Source: Halobacillus alkaliphilus
GTDB lineage: Bacteria; Bacillota; Bacilli; Bacillales; Halobacillaceae
Reading direction: 5' to 3'
NCBI RefSeq assembly: GCF_900113125.1
Contig: NZ_FOOG01000031.1
Span: 1 to 48,459 of the forward strand
Length of the DNA: 48,459 nt
Shown here: positions 41,586 to 48,459 of the stretch, piece by piece
How positions within the stretch are numbered: the first letter of the stretch is position 1
Layout of the letters: each line of letters begins with the position of its first letter
Position numbers and translations under genes: made by a program
The notes under the pieces: generated by a model
Told to the model about the DNA's origin: nothing
The model's database searches: none
The model's input: the letters and a program-made list of their open reading frames with translations, nothing else

Positions 41586-41926
41586 AGCTCCCATTACTTG
41601 AAGACTCAGTTTCGAGATAAATTGGGTCCGTTACGTTAGATGGATAAGGGCTGGTGGGGAAATAACTCGTCTTGTTCCATCACCCAGACACTCGAGCCAT
41701 AAGCCGTTCATCAACGGACGGAAAGACCACCGTCCTTTTGATGCTCGGCTTATGCTGGTCGTGTCTTTCGGGGCGATTCCACATTTGAACACTTTCCTAT
41801 GGCCCTACACGACGCAGGGTCGAACGACCCTGCGTCGTGCAGGGCCGGAAAGCGAAATCGTCCCCCGGAGGACCTTCCTCATGCTCAATATCTCGAAATT
41901 GAGTCTTCAACTATACGGCCCTATAC
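41586..41926 (+). repeat. Structured intergenic repeat, copy E (hybrid, with terminal inverted repeats)
   Basis: About 340 bases. The left part to 41800 matches copy C; the right part from 41841 matches the right part of copy D. The ends are inverted copies of each other: TTGAAGACTCAGTTTCGAG near 41599 and the inverse of CTCGAAATTGAGTCTTCAA ending near 41910. In place of the core of copies A, C and D stands a palindrome with 22-base arms and a two-base loop (41801-41846). It lies between the purine permease gene and a strong terminator. Confidence 0.88.
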
Positions 41927-41953
41927 TTTAATAAGCATTTTATGAAAATCAAG

Positions 41954-41989
41954 AACCAGGTGGACGGTTATCCGTCCATCTGGTTTTTT
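41954..41989 (+). terminator. Terminator downstream of repeat E
   Basis: Arms AACCAGGTGGACGG and CCGTCCATCTGGTT around TTAT, then six T residues. It is the first strong terminator after the purine permease, so transcripts from that gene would run through repeat E. Confidence 0.88.
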
Positions 41990-42052
41990 GTTTAATGGAA
42001 AATTTGTATAAGGAATGCCTGTATGTGGAAGCCTAATTGCAGGTGATGCTAA

Positions 42053-43588
42053 ATGGGGTTTCTAAGAAAATTACTAGGAAATAGAGATAGAATTGAGGAT
42101 ACGAGCAATAAAAACCAAGGTCAACAACCGAATCAGCCGAGCTCTAAAAAATTGTCGGAAAATGTGGAATATCTCCTAAATGAATTTAAGAGAACTGATG
42201 ATTTAAAAATACGAGCAATGAATAATGGACAGGCGGTTCTTATGTACTTTGAGCCTCTTGTGGATCAAGAGAAAATCCAGCAGAATATTTTCAACCCGCT
42301 TGAAATGGGACATGTTGAACATATATCAGAAATCCCAAACGCCAGAAGTTCTGAGAATCTGGAAGAGATGATTCCTACACTGCTGCGCGGCCACGCGATT
42401 TATATGGAAGACGGCTCTTCCACCATCACACGTTTTAACGTGACTTCGGTGTTTAACCGAAACGTGGAAGAACCTCAAAATGAAAAAATCGTCCGCGGCT
42501 CGCATGATGGATTTATTGAAAATCTCATGATTAATCTGAACCTTATACGTAAGAAGATAGAACATCGTGATCTGGTGGTTAAATATTTTAAAGTCGGTAA
42601 GAAAACGAATACAAATATCGCTATCGTTTATATGGACGGGATAGCGGACCCGGAGATTGTTCAAAAGTTAGAAAAACGCATTAAATCAATTAGTGTAGAC
42701 ATGATTCAGAGTCCTGGGTATTTAGAAGAATTCATTGAAGATAATCCGTATTCTCCTTTTCCGCAAATGCTGAATACGGAACGTCCCGACCGGGTTGTAG
42801 CTAACATTATGGAAGGCCGCATTGCTCTAATGGCTGAAGGCAGCCCAACGGCATTAATCGCACCTTCAACATTCTTCATGTTTTACCAGGCCTCGGATGA
42901 TTATAATGCCAGGTGGTACACAGGTACATTTGTACGATTAGTAAGATTAGCTAGTTTTATTATAGCCATTGGAATGCCTGCTTTTTATATTGCTGTTATC
43001 AGCTTTCACTATGAAGTGCTTCCAGATGAGCTGCTGCTGCCTGTAAAAAGTTCCATTAATGAAATTGCTTATCCTCCGATACTGGAGGCCTTAATTATGG
43101 TCGTCATTATTGAATTAATACGAGAATCGGGGATTCGGCTTCCTTCGCCTGTAGGACAGACGATCGGGATCGTGGGAGGTCTAGTGATCGGCGATGCAGT
43201 CGTACGAGCAGGACTTGTATCTAATCTGATGGTTATCGTAGTTGCTCTGACGGCGATCGCCTCATTTGTTGTACCTTCCAATGAATTAAGTACAACTCTG
43301 AGATTGATGACTTTTCCATTAATTATACTGGCCGGCACGTTTGGTTTTTTAGGGATTGTATTTGGTTTCCTATTTCTAACGGTTCATTTAACCAGACTTG
43401 AATCTTTTGGAGTTCCTTACTTTGCTCCAGTAGCTCCGTTGAATATTAATGATTTGAAAGACACTTTTGTCAGGCTTCCTCTGTTTATGATGAAGAAGCG
43501 GCCGAAAGATGCCCATCCGTTACAAGAAAAAGCTATGGGGGAGTCAAGGGAGTGGGTGCAGCATGAGCAAGACAACAATAAAAACTAA
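42053..43588 (+). CDS. Spore germinant receptor subunit A (GerA/GerKA family)
   Basis: The A subunit of a Ger-type nutrient receptor in the inner spore membrane. The 511-aa product has a long soluble N-terminal part (about residues 1-275) with FVGKKTNTNIAIVYMDGIADPEIV-like family sequence, then about five membrane segments (LASFIIAIGMPAFYIAVISF; ALIMVVIIELIRESGIRLPSPVGQTIGIVGG; SNLMVIVVALTAIASFVVPS; MTFPLIILAGTFGFLGIVFGFLF). The IRESGIRLPSPVGQTIGIVGGLVIGDA block is the strongest family mark. AGGTGATGC precedes the ATG. It overlaps the B gene by 26 bases. Expression would be expected from the forespore factor SigG, but I could not place a promoter. The germinant is unknown. Confidence 0.95.
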   Translation: MGFLRKLLGNRDRIEDTSNKNQGQQPNQPSSKKLSENVEYLLNEFKRTDDLKIRAMNNGQAVLMYFEPLVDQEKIQQNIFNPLEMGHVEHISEIPNARSSENLEEMIPTLLRGHAIYMEDGSSTITRFNVTSVFNRNVEEPQNEKIVRGSHDGFIENLMINLNLIRKKIEHRDLVVKYFKVGKKTNTNIAIVYMDGIADPEIVQKLEKRIKSISVDMIQSPGYLEEFIEDNPYSPFPQMLNTERPDRVVANIMEGRIALMAEGSPTALIAPSTFFMFYQASDDYNARWYTGTFVRLVRLASFIIAIGMPAFYIAVISFHYEVLPDELLLPVKSSINEIAYPPILEALIMVVIIELIRESGIRLPSPVGQTIGIVGGLVIGDAVVRAGLVSNLMVIVVALTAIASFVVPSNELSTTLRLMTFPLIILAGTFGFLGIVFGFLFLTVHLTRLESFGVPYFAPVAPLNINDLKDTFVRLPLFMMKKRPKDAHPLQEKAMGESREWVQHEQDNNKN

Positions 43589-44669
43589 ATTGTCCCGTCG
43601 TCAATATTTTTTTATAATCGTTCAAACGGAAATTGGCGTTGGAATCCTGTCCCTGCCCTATGACCTCCATTCCCAAGCTAAGCAGGATGGCTGGATTTCT
43701 CTCTTAATCGGTGGGGTGCTGCTGCAAATCGTACTGCTGGTTATCTGGCTGATCGCCAAACGTTACCCGGATAAAGATTTTTTTCAGATCAATGAGGCCG
43801 TTTTTTCAAAGTGGATTGGAAAAGGGATCTCTTTATTGTATATCGCGTATTTTTCCATGGTATCGATGGTTCTTCTTCTTTTATTTGTTCGTCTGATTAG
43901 TCTCTGGGTGCTTCCGCAGACACCGTTTTGGATTTTGTCTCTCTTGATGATCCTGGTCTGTTTATATTTAGCATCCGGAGGCATCAACGTGATGGCCAGG
44001 TTTTATACGTTCGTATCGGTTCTGCTAATCGTTCTTTTAGGTTTCGTTGTTTATTCCTTAAAAGATTCGCAGATTGTGTTTCTGTTTCCGATTCTGAATG
44101 ATGGATGGGTTCCTGTGATTAAAGGAGCAAATGAGGCTGTACTATCTTTTTTTGGGTTTATCATCAGCCTTGTTATTTATTCGAAGGTAGAAGGAAGCCC
44201 TGCTCAGAGACTGCGAACCATTTTCTATGCCCACTGGTTCGTTGTTTTGTTTTATCTATTTACAGTCATCACTAGCTTTACATTCTTTAGTACGGTCGAA
44301 ATGAGTTTTATTCAAGAGCCTCTTCTATATATGCTGAAGTCATTCGATTTTACCATTGTCGCAAGACTTGATCTTTTCTTCTTATCGATATGGGTCGTGA
44401 ATGTAGCTACTACCTTAACCACGTATGTTTATATGACTGGTCTTGGACTAACAGATGTATTCGGTACTAAAAAAACAACTCCGTCTTACATTATTGCTGC
44501 ATTTATTATTTTGGTTCCCCCTTTGTTTATTGGATACAACATGGAAAGGGTGGATCAATTTAATAATTTTGTGGTGTGGATGGGCTATATCTTCTCCGTA
44601 GCTTTCCTGTTTATCATTTATTTTATCAGTTTGATCAGGGGAAGTTTACAGAAAGGAGGAGCTTCATGA
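43563..44669 (+). CDS. Spore germinant receptor subunit B (GerAB family permease)
   Basis: The B subunit of the receptor, an amino-acid-permease-like membrane protein thought to bind the germinant. The 368-aa product has about ten membrane segments beginning with QYFFIIVQTEIGVGILSLPYDLH, the usual GerAB entry, and includes DGWISLLIGG. I start at the ATG of MSKTTIKTKLSRRQ (43563), which lies inside the end of the A gene. Its own stop overlaps the C gene in an ATGA. The tight overlaps support one A-B-C operon. No D subunit is present. Confidence 0.94.
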   Translation: MSKTTIKTKLSRRQYFFIIVQTEIGVGILSLPYDLHSQAKQDGWISLLIGGVLLQIVLLVIWLIAKRYPDKDFFQINEAVFSKWIGKGISLLYIAYFSMVSMVLLLLFVRLISLWVLPQTPFWILSLLMILVCLYLASGGINVMARFYTFVSVLLIVLLGFVVYSLKDSQIVFLFPILNDGWVPVIKGANEAVLSFFGFIISLVIYSKVEGSPAQRLRTIFYAHWFVVLFYLFTVITSFTFFSTVEMSFIQEPLLYMLKSFDFTIVARLDLFFLSIWVVNVATTLTTYVYMTGLGLTDVFGTKKTTPSYIIAAFIILVPPLFIGYNMERVDQFNNFVVWMGYIFSVAFLFIIYFISLIRGSLQKGGAS

Positions 44670-45784
44670 AGAGGAAATGGCTAGGTATCTTAATATGCCT
44701 CACTTTACTAACCGGCTGCTGGGATACGAGACAATTTAAAGATATAAAACTCGTGCTTGCCATAGGATTTGATCAGAATGAGGATGGCGGGGTGACGGAA
44801 ACCGTTTCCATTCCAACGGTCCGAAGAAGTACAGAAGGTCCGGCCAACGAAACGGTACAAGTTCTTACTACGGAGGGGAAGACTCCCCGGGAAGCGCGTG
44901 ACCATACCGATCAAATGATAGCTAACACGTTCGACCCTTCCAAAGCAAAAGTGATACTAATGGGGGAAGAACTCGCTAAGAATTCCATCCAGCCAATCTT
45001 TGATCAGTTCTATCGTAATCCAAACAATAACTTGAATGCTTATATAGCTGTAGTTGAAGGGAAAGCAGAAGATGCGATTCGAATATCTCCTCCCAATGAT
45101 CCGGGTATAAGTAAATATGTCAGCGGTCTCCTGGAGGGACAGATCAATGCGACTCATTCTACTGGAGAGAATATTGAAGTCCTGCACGGTGAACTCCTCG
45201 AGCCGGGAATTGATTTCGCTGTTCCTTTGTTAAAGGTGGATAAGGAACAGAATCTGTTGAACTTTGAAGGTCTGGCTTTGTTTCATAATGATGCTTATTC
45301 AGGTGAATTTATTCCCAACCATCAAACTACTTTACTGATGTTACTAGAGGGAATAAGAGGGAAGGTAGCGAGCTTTACAATAAAGGTAACCGACGAAGAG
45401 GAAAACGCGATAAGGAACTATCTTACCTTCCGGGTTATGAGGAATATTCAGGATATGAAAGTAAAGGTAGAAAACAATCAAGTGAAGGTTGATATTAATG
45501 TGAAGATGAAAGTGAGAGTCGTTGAATATCCGAGAAACCACTTGACCTCTAAAAAAACCATTATAGATTTGAATGAAAAATTATCGGAGTTGCTGACTGA
45601 GCAGTCTGAGGAAATTATAGCAGTCATTCAAGAAGCTAATAGTGATGTTTTCCAAGTCGGCCGCAACGTGCAATCTTACCACCCTGATTATTGGAAGAAA
45701 GTTAATTGGGAAGAAGAGTTTCCTAATATCACGATTAAGCCAACGATAGAAGTGGACATTGTTCAATATGGAGTGATAAGTTAA
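44666..45784 (+). CDS. Spore germinant receptor subunit C (GerAC family lipoprotein)
   Basis: The C subunit, a lipoprotein on the outer face of the inner spore membrane. The 372-aa product has a signal sequence ending in the lipobox LLTGC with WDTRQFKDIKLVLAIGFD directly after, the typical GerAC start. The C-terminal domain includes NVQSYHPDYWKKVNWEEEFPNI, also characteristic. I use ATG 44666, preceded by AAAGGAGGAG. It is the last gene of the ger operon. Confidence 0.95.
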   Translation: MKRKWLGILICLTLLTGCWDTRQFKDIKLVLAIGFDQNEDGGVTETVSIPTVRRSTEGPANETVQVLTTEGKTPREARDHTDQMIANTFDPSKAKVILMGEELAKNSIQPIFDQFYRNPNNNLNAYIAVVEGKAEDAIRISPPNDPGISKYVSGLLEGQINATHSTGENIEVLHGELLEPGIDFAVPLLKVDKEQNLLNFEGLALFHNDAYSGEFIPNHQTTLLMLLEGIRGKVASFTIKVTDEEENAIRNYLTFRVMRNIQDMKVKVENNQVKVDINVKMKVRVVEYPRNHLTSKKTIIDLNEKLSELLTEQSEEIIAVIQEANSDVFQVGRNVQSYHPDYWKKVNWEEEFPNITIKPTIEVDIVQYGVIS

Positions 45785-45803
45785 AGAAATTTCGTTTAGA
45801 ATG

Positions 45804-45839
45804 ACGACTTAATCAAACTTTATTGGTTAATTAAGTTGT
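45804..45839 (+). repeat. Hairpin after the ger operon
   Basis: Arms ACGACTTAAT (45804-45813) and ATTAAGTTGT (45830-45839) with one G-T pair. There is no long T-run, so it may protect the mRNA end rather than terminate. Confidence 0.4.
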
Positions 45840-45975
45840 TGTTCACCCAAACAGTTAAGAAGTGTGGACTAATTTAGAAAAACAGTATCCAATTCCTGTG
45901 TATTCTTGAGACTCTTGATGGGGGTTACATGTTACATTCATAAATGATTTTTATCTCCTTAATATGATGTCCAAT

Positions 45976-46009
45976 CACCTGCTGACTTTATTGTTGGCAG
46001 GTGTTTCTT
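45976..46009 (+). terminator. Terminator downstream of the ger operon
   Basis: Arms CACCTGCTGAC and GTTGGCAGGTG around TTTATT, then TTTCTTC. The 136 bases between the first hairpin and this one hold nothing that I recognise. Confidence 0.7.
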
Positions 46010-46078
46010 CATCTTACACATATTTTCAAAGGTTTGAGCCAAACTACTTCTGACTAGAACATAAAGGAGCGAAAATAC

Positions 46079-46702
46079 GTGAAAAAATGGTTATGGATAG
46101 GTGTCCTTTTATTATCAGCTGTTATGTTTATACAAAGCCCTCAGCCTACTCAGGCTGCTACAGACACTTATGTGGTCAAGAGTGGGGATACCTTATGGAA
46201 AATATCCAAGCGTTATCAAATTGGTCTATCAGAGATTATAAACGCGAACTCTCAGTTTAATAATCCGGATTTAATCTATCCTGGAGACCGGGTGACGATT
46301 CCGTTAAAAAGACAAGTGAAGTCAACGGAGCAGCAGGTCATTGACTTAACAAATCAGGAGCGTGCTCAACAAGGACTGCCAGCCTTGAAAGAAAATTGGC
46401 AGCTTTCCCGTGTGGCTCGCTATAAGTCAAGAGACATGGCGAAAAAAGGCTATTTCTCCCACAATTCACCTACCTATGGCTCGCCGTTTAATATGATGAG
46501 AGATTTTAATGTATCGTATCGAAGAGCAGCGGAAAACATCGCTGCCGGTCAGAGTACGCCAGAACAAGTGGTAAACGGCTGGATGAACAGCCCGGGTCAC
46601 AGAAAAAATATTCTCGATCCGAATCTAAAGCAGATCGGTGTAGGGTATGCTAAAGGCGGAAGCTATGGTCATTACTGGACACAAATGTTTATTACTAAAT
46701 AG
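46079..46702 (+). CDS. Secreted LysM-CAP domain protein
   Basis: A 207-aa exported protein. The signal peptide (residues 1-27) ends near PTQAA. A LysM cell-wall-binding domain (about 30-75) starts YVVKSGDTLWKISKRYQI and ends DLIYPGDRVTIPL. The C-terminal CAP/SCP domain (about 85-207) has NQERAQQGLPAL, the GYFSHNSPTYGSPFNMM stretch with a conserved His, AAENIAAGQSTPEQVVNGWMNSPGHRKNIL and YGHYWTQMF. Similar proteins in Bacillus (YkwD, and the LysM part of SafA) act at the spore or cell surface. The start is GTG 46079 after AAAGGAGCG. It follows the ger operon, so a spore link is possible. Confidence 0.93.
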   Translation: MKKWLWIGVLLLSAVMFIQSPQPTQAATDTYVVKSGDTLWKISKRYQIGLSEIINANSQFNNPDLIYPGDRVTIPLKRQVKSTEQQVIDLTNQERAQQGLPALKENWQLSRVARYKSRDMAKKGYFSHNSPTYGSPFNMMRDFNVSYRRAAENIAAGQSTPEQVVNGWMNSPGHRKNILDPNLKQIGVGYAKGGSYGHYWTQMFITK

Positions 46703-46715
46703 AAAAAACAGTTTT

Positions 46716-46747
46716 AGCCTCTGGTGGATAAAAGCACCGGAGGTTTT
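46716..46747 (+). terminator. Terminator after the LysM-CAP gene
   Basis: Arms AGCCTCTGGTG and CACCGGAGGTT around GATAAAAG, then TTCAC. The T-run is short. Confidence 0.7.
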
Positions 46748-46941
46748 CACTTTCTCAAACAAGTTCTGTCACGTACACTAGGGTTTGGGAAGAAAATAAA
46801 GGCGAATTAAGTGAAAATTTCGTATATGGGTGACAGCTTGCATGACGTCTGACAACCTGTTAAAATCCAAGATAGAATATGTTTATGAAAGCATTTTCAT
46901 TTTTCGTTTTTATTTTTATTATATTAGGGGAGGAACCAACA

Positions 46942-48141
46942 GTGAATAATGTTATAGGGGTATTATTAGGGATTGCAGCTGTTGCAGTTATCTTAGGCAT
47001 TGCGTTTCTTATGTCCAATGACCGTAAGAACATCAATTATAAGGGTGTAGGAATCATGCTGGCCGTTCAGCTAGTTCTTACCGCATTTATGTTCAATACT
47101 ACGATCGGGCAGCAAATTATTAAAGGGATCTCATGGGTGTTCAACCGTTTAATTGATTACGGAACAGAAGGGGTTAACTTCGTTCTTGGTGGTGTACAAG
47201 TAGGAGATAACGGGGTGTTCTTCTTTAATGTACTGCTGCTTATTATATTCTTCGCAACGATTCTTTCAGTATTAACATATTTGAAAATTTTGCCTTTTAT
47301 TATTAAATATTTGGGTTGGGGCTTATCAAAAATTACAGGCCTTCCAAAAGTAGAGTCTTTCAACGCTGTGAATAGTATTTTCTTTGGTCAGTCAGAAGCA
47401 CTCATTGCTATTAAATCACAGTTCCATAATTTAAATGATAACCGTCTTTACATTGTCAGTGCATCAGCCATGGGGTCAGTGTCTGCTTCGATTGTGGGAG
47501 CTTATCTAGGAATACTCCCAGATCAGTATATCCTGGTTGCTCTTCCGTTAAACATGTTTAGTGCACTAATTGTTTCTTCCATTATTGCGCCGGTTAATGT
47601 TCCTAAAGAAGAAGATGAAGTAGATATTCAAGACGTTTCTAATGCGAAAAGCTTTTTCGAAGCGATGGGGAATGGAGCGCTTGATGGCGGTAAAATTGCT
47701 TTAATTGTTGCTTCTATGCTTATTGCGTTCATTGCTTCTCTAGAGCTTGTTAATGCCGTCTTTGGTGCTATCTTTAATGGCTTTACATTGCAACAACTGC
47801 TCGGTTACATCATTGCTCCAATCGGTTTGTTGATGGGGATTCCAGCAGCGGAAGTTGTCGATGCTGGTGCCATTATGGGTACGAAGATTGTAACGAATGA
47901 ATTCGTAGCGATGCTTGAATTCCAGGGCATGCTTGAAGGAGTTTCTGAGAAAACAGTCGGAATCGTAACTGTATTCCTGACCAGTTTCGCTAACTTCTCA
48001 AGTATCGGAATCATTGCAGGTACCGTTCAAGGAATTGACGCTGAAAAAGGTGGACGAGTGTCCGGTTTCGGTCTGAAACTTCTAATCGGTGCTACTCTTG
48101 GTTCTATGCTTTCTGCAACAATTGCCGGTATCTTCTTATAA
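46942..48141 (+). CDS. nupC: NupC-family nucleoside transporter
   Basis: A concentrative nucleoside transporter (CNT) that imports nucleosides with protons or sodium. The 399-aa product has about ten membrane segments. Family marks include VFNRLIDYGTEGVNFVLGG, GLPKVESFNAVNSIFFGQSEALIAIK, and the ASAMGSVSASIVGAYLGILPDQYILVA block. FANFSSIGIIAGTVQGIDAEKGGRVSGFGLKLL closes the fold. I choose GTG 46942, which lies 8 bases after AGGGGAGG; the upstream ATG at 46879 has no site and would put a second hydrophobic stretch in front. It complements the adenine deaminase and purine permease in nucleobase salvage. Confidence 0.94.
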   Translation: MNNVIGVLLGIAAVAVILGIAFLMSNDRKNINYKGVGIMLAVQLVLTAFMFNTTIGQQIIKGISWVFNRLIDYGTEGVNFVLGGVQVGDNGVFFFNVLLLIIFFATILSVLTYLKILPFIIKYLGWGLSKITGLPKVESFNAVNSIFFGQSEALIAIKSQFHNLNDNRLYIVSASAMGSVSASIVGAYLGILPDQYILVALPLNMFSALIVSSIIAPVNVPKEEDEVDIQDVSNAKSFFEAMGNGALDGGKIALIVASMLIAFIASLELVNAVFGAIFNGFTLQQLLGYIIAPIGLLMGIPAAEVVDAGAIMGTKIVTNEFVAMLEFQGMLEGVSEKTVGIVTVFLTSFANFSSIGIIAGTVQGIDAEKGGRVSGFGLKLLIGATLGSMLSATIAGIFL

Positions 48142-48149
48142 GTTGAACT

Positions 48150-48181
48150 GCCTGTGCGGGTTTTCCGCACAGGCTTTTTTA
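48150..48181 (+). terminator. Terminator after nupC
   Basis: Exact arms GCCTGTGCGG and CCGCACAGGC around GTTTT, then seven T residues. Confidence 0.93.
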
Positions 48182-48340
48182 TCATTCATCAGCAGAAGAC
48201 TCCCTCTTCAAGCGCCGTGTCGAAGACCGGTGGTAAGGGGGAGATGAATGCCGTTGCCGTAAGGCGAATGCCTTTGAATATTTTCCCTTCCGTGATATTC
48301 TAAAGTAAGAACATACGTTCCTGATTAGGAGGTGGAAAGG

Positions 48341-48459
48341 TTGAGGCATAAAGCGTATAACTTTCGTATCTATCCAAATAAAACCCAAGAATCGCTCATC
48401 GTTAAGACCATCGGTTGCGCTCGTTTTGTCTTCAATCATTTCCTCTCCGAATGGAGCAG
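48341..48459 (+). CDS. tnpB: TnpB-type (IS200/IS605 OrfB) transposon protein, N-terminal fragment
   Basis: The last 119 bases encode the start of a TnpB protein: after the TTG start come HKAYNFRIYPNKTQESLIV and TIGCARFVFNHFLSEW, the well-known OrfB N-terminus. The frame stays open to the window end, where it is cut. TAGGAGG lies 9 bases before the TTG. TnpB is an RNA-guided DNA nuclease whose guide (omega RNA) overlaps the 3' end of its gene, outside this window. No tnpA gene is visible upstream. The 160 bases before it contain small hairpins (near 48248-48265) that might belong to the element's left end, but I cannot fix the boundary. Confidence 0.9.
   Translation, partial: MRHKAYNFRIYPNKTQESLIVKTIGCARFVFNHFLSEWS

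Noticed and set aside
41993-42052. SigG promoter for the ger operon
   Set aside because: GTATA and GAATG occur at about 42006 and 42013, but no CATNNTA-like -10 follows at 17-18 bases, so no call is made.
48182-48439. 85-codon minus-strand frame at the window end
   Set aside because: It is the complement of the tnpB start and its leader, with no ribosome site.

Overview
The window looks like a chromosomal segment of an endospore-forming, probably moderately halophilic member of the Bacillaceae; Halobacillus or a close relative is my best guess (inference). The grounds are: an rrn-linked tRNA cluster in the order known from Bacillus (Asn-Ser-Glu-Val-fMet-Asp-Phe-Thr-Tyr-Trp-His-Gln-Gly-Cys-Leu); sporulation and germination genes (prkA, yhbH, a three-gene ger operon); strong AGGAGG-type ribosome binding sites with frequent GTG and TTG starts; and acidic proteins, including very acidic linkers in OdhB.

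Layout. 1-2191: 3' end of a 23S rRNA gene, 5S rRNA, 15 tRNAs and a terminator. 2.3-10.0 kb: small unknown genes, a membrane protein, adenine deaminase (minus strand), a TraB-family membrane protein, an EamA transporter and two short membrane-peptide genes. 10.2-10.6 kb: a lone tRNA-Gly(UCC) with its own promoter and terminator, preceded in the same predicted transcript by a 31-nt copy of its own 5' half. 10.7-15.7 kb: an ABC-class ATPase, queG, ogt, a yhbB-like amidase gene and trmL, resembling the B. subtilis yhb region. 16.0-18.4 kb: a 31-aa membrane peptide, a Gly/Tyr/Pro-rich protein and lipM-lipA. 19.0-32.1 kb: prkA and yhbH, separated by ppx, ppk, odhA-odhB, an unknown gene and a lipoprotein YidC; prkA and yhbH lie side by side in B. 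subtilis. 33.1-48.2 kb: helD, a K+/H+-type antiporter, proC, ydbS-ydbT, a purine permease with paired PurBoxes, a gerA-type operon, a LysM-CAP secreted protein and a NupC nucleoside transporter. The last 119 bases are the start of a tnpB (IS200/IS605 OrfB) gene cut by the window end.

Regulation visible in the sequence: a catabolite-repression (cre-like) palindrome just after the odhA promoter, PhoP-box-like 11-bp repeats before ppk, two inverted PurBox-like sites at the purine permease promoter, and SigE-like promoter candidates before both prkA and yhbH.

The most unusual content is intergenic. At least five copies or fragments of a mosaic repeat family lie at 15.7, 18.8, 32.3, 32.7 and 41.6 kb. 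They share a terminal motif (TTGAAGACT..TTTCGAGATA), fold into long nested hairpins, and swap outer arms and inner cores between copies. One copy carries a 22-bp-arm perfect-type palindrome. No CRISPR array, prophage or complete insertion sequence is visible. No RNA folding, homology search or composition count was run; all calls rest on reading the sequence.
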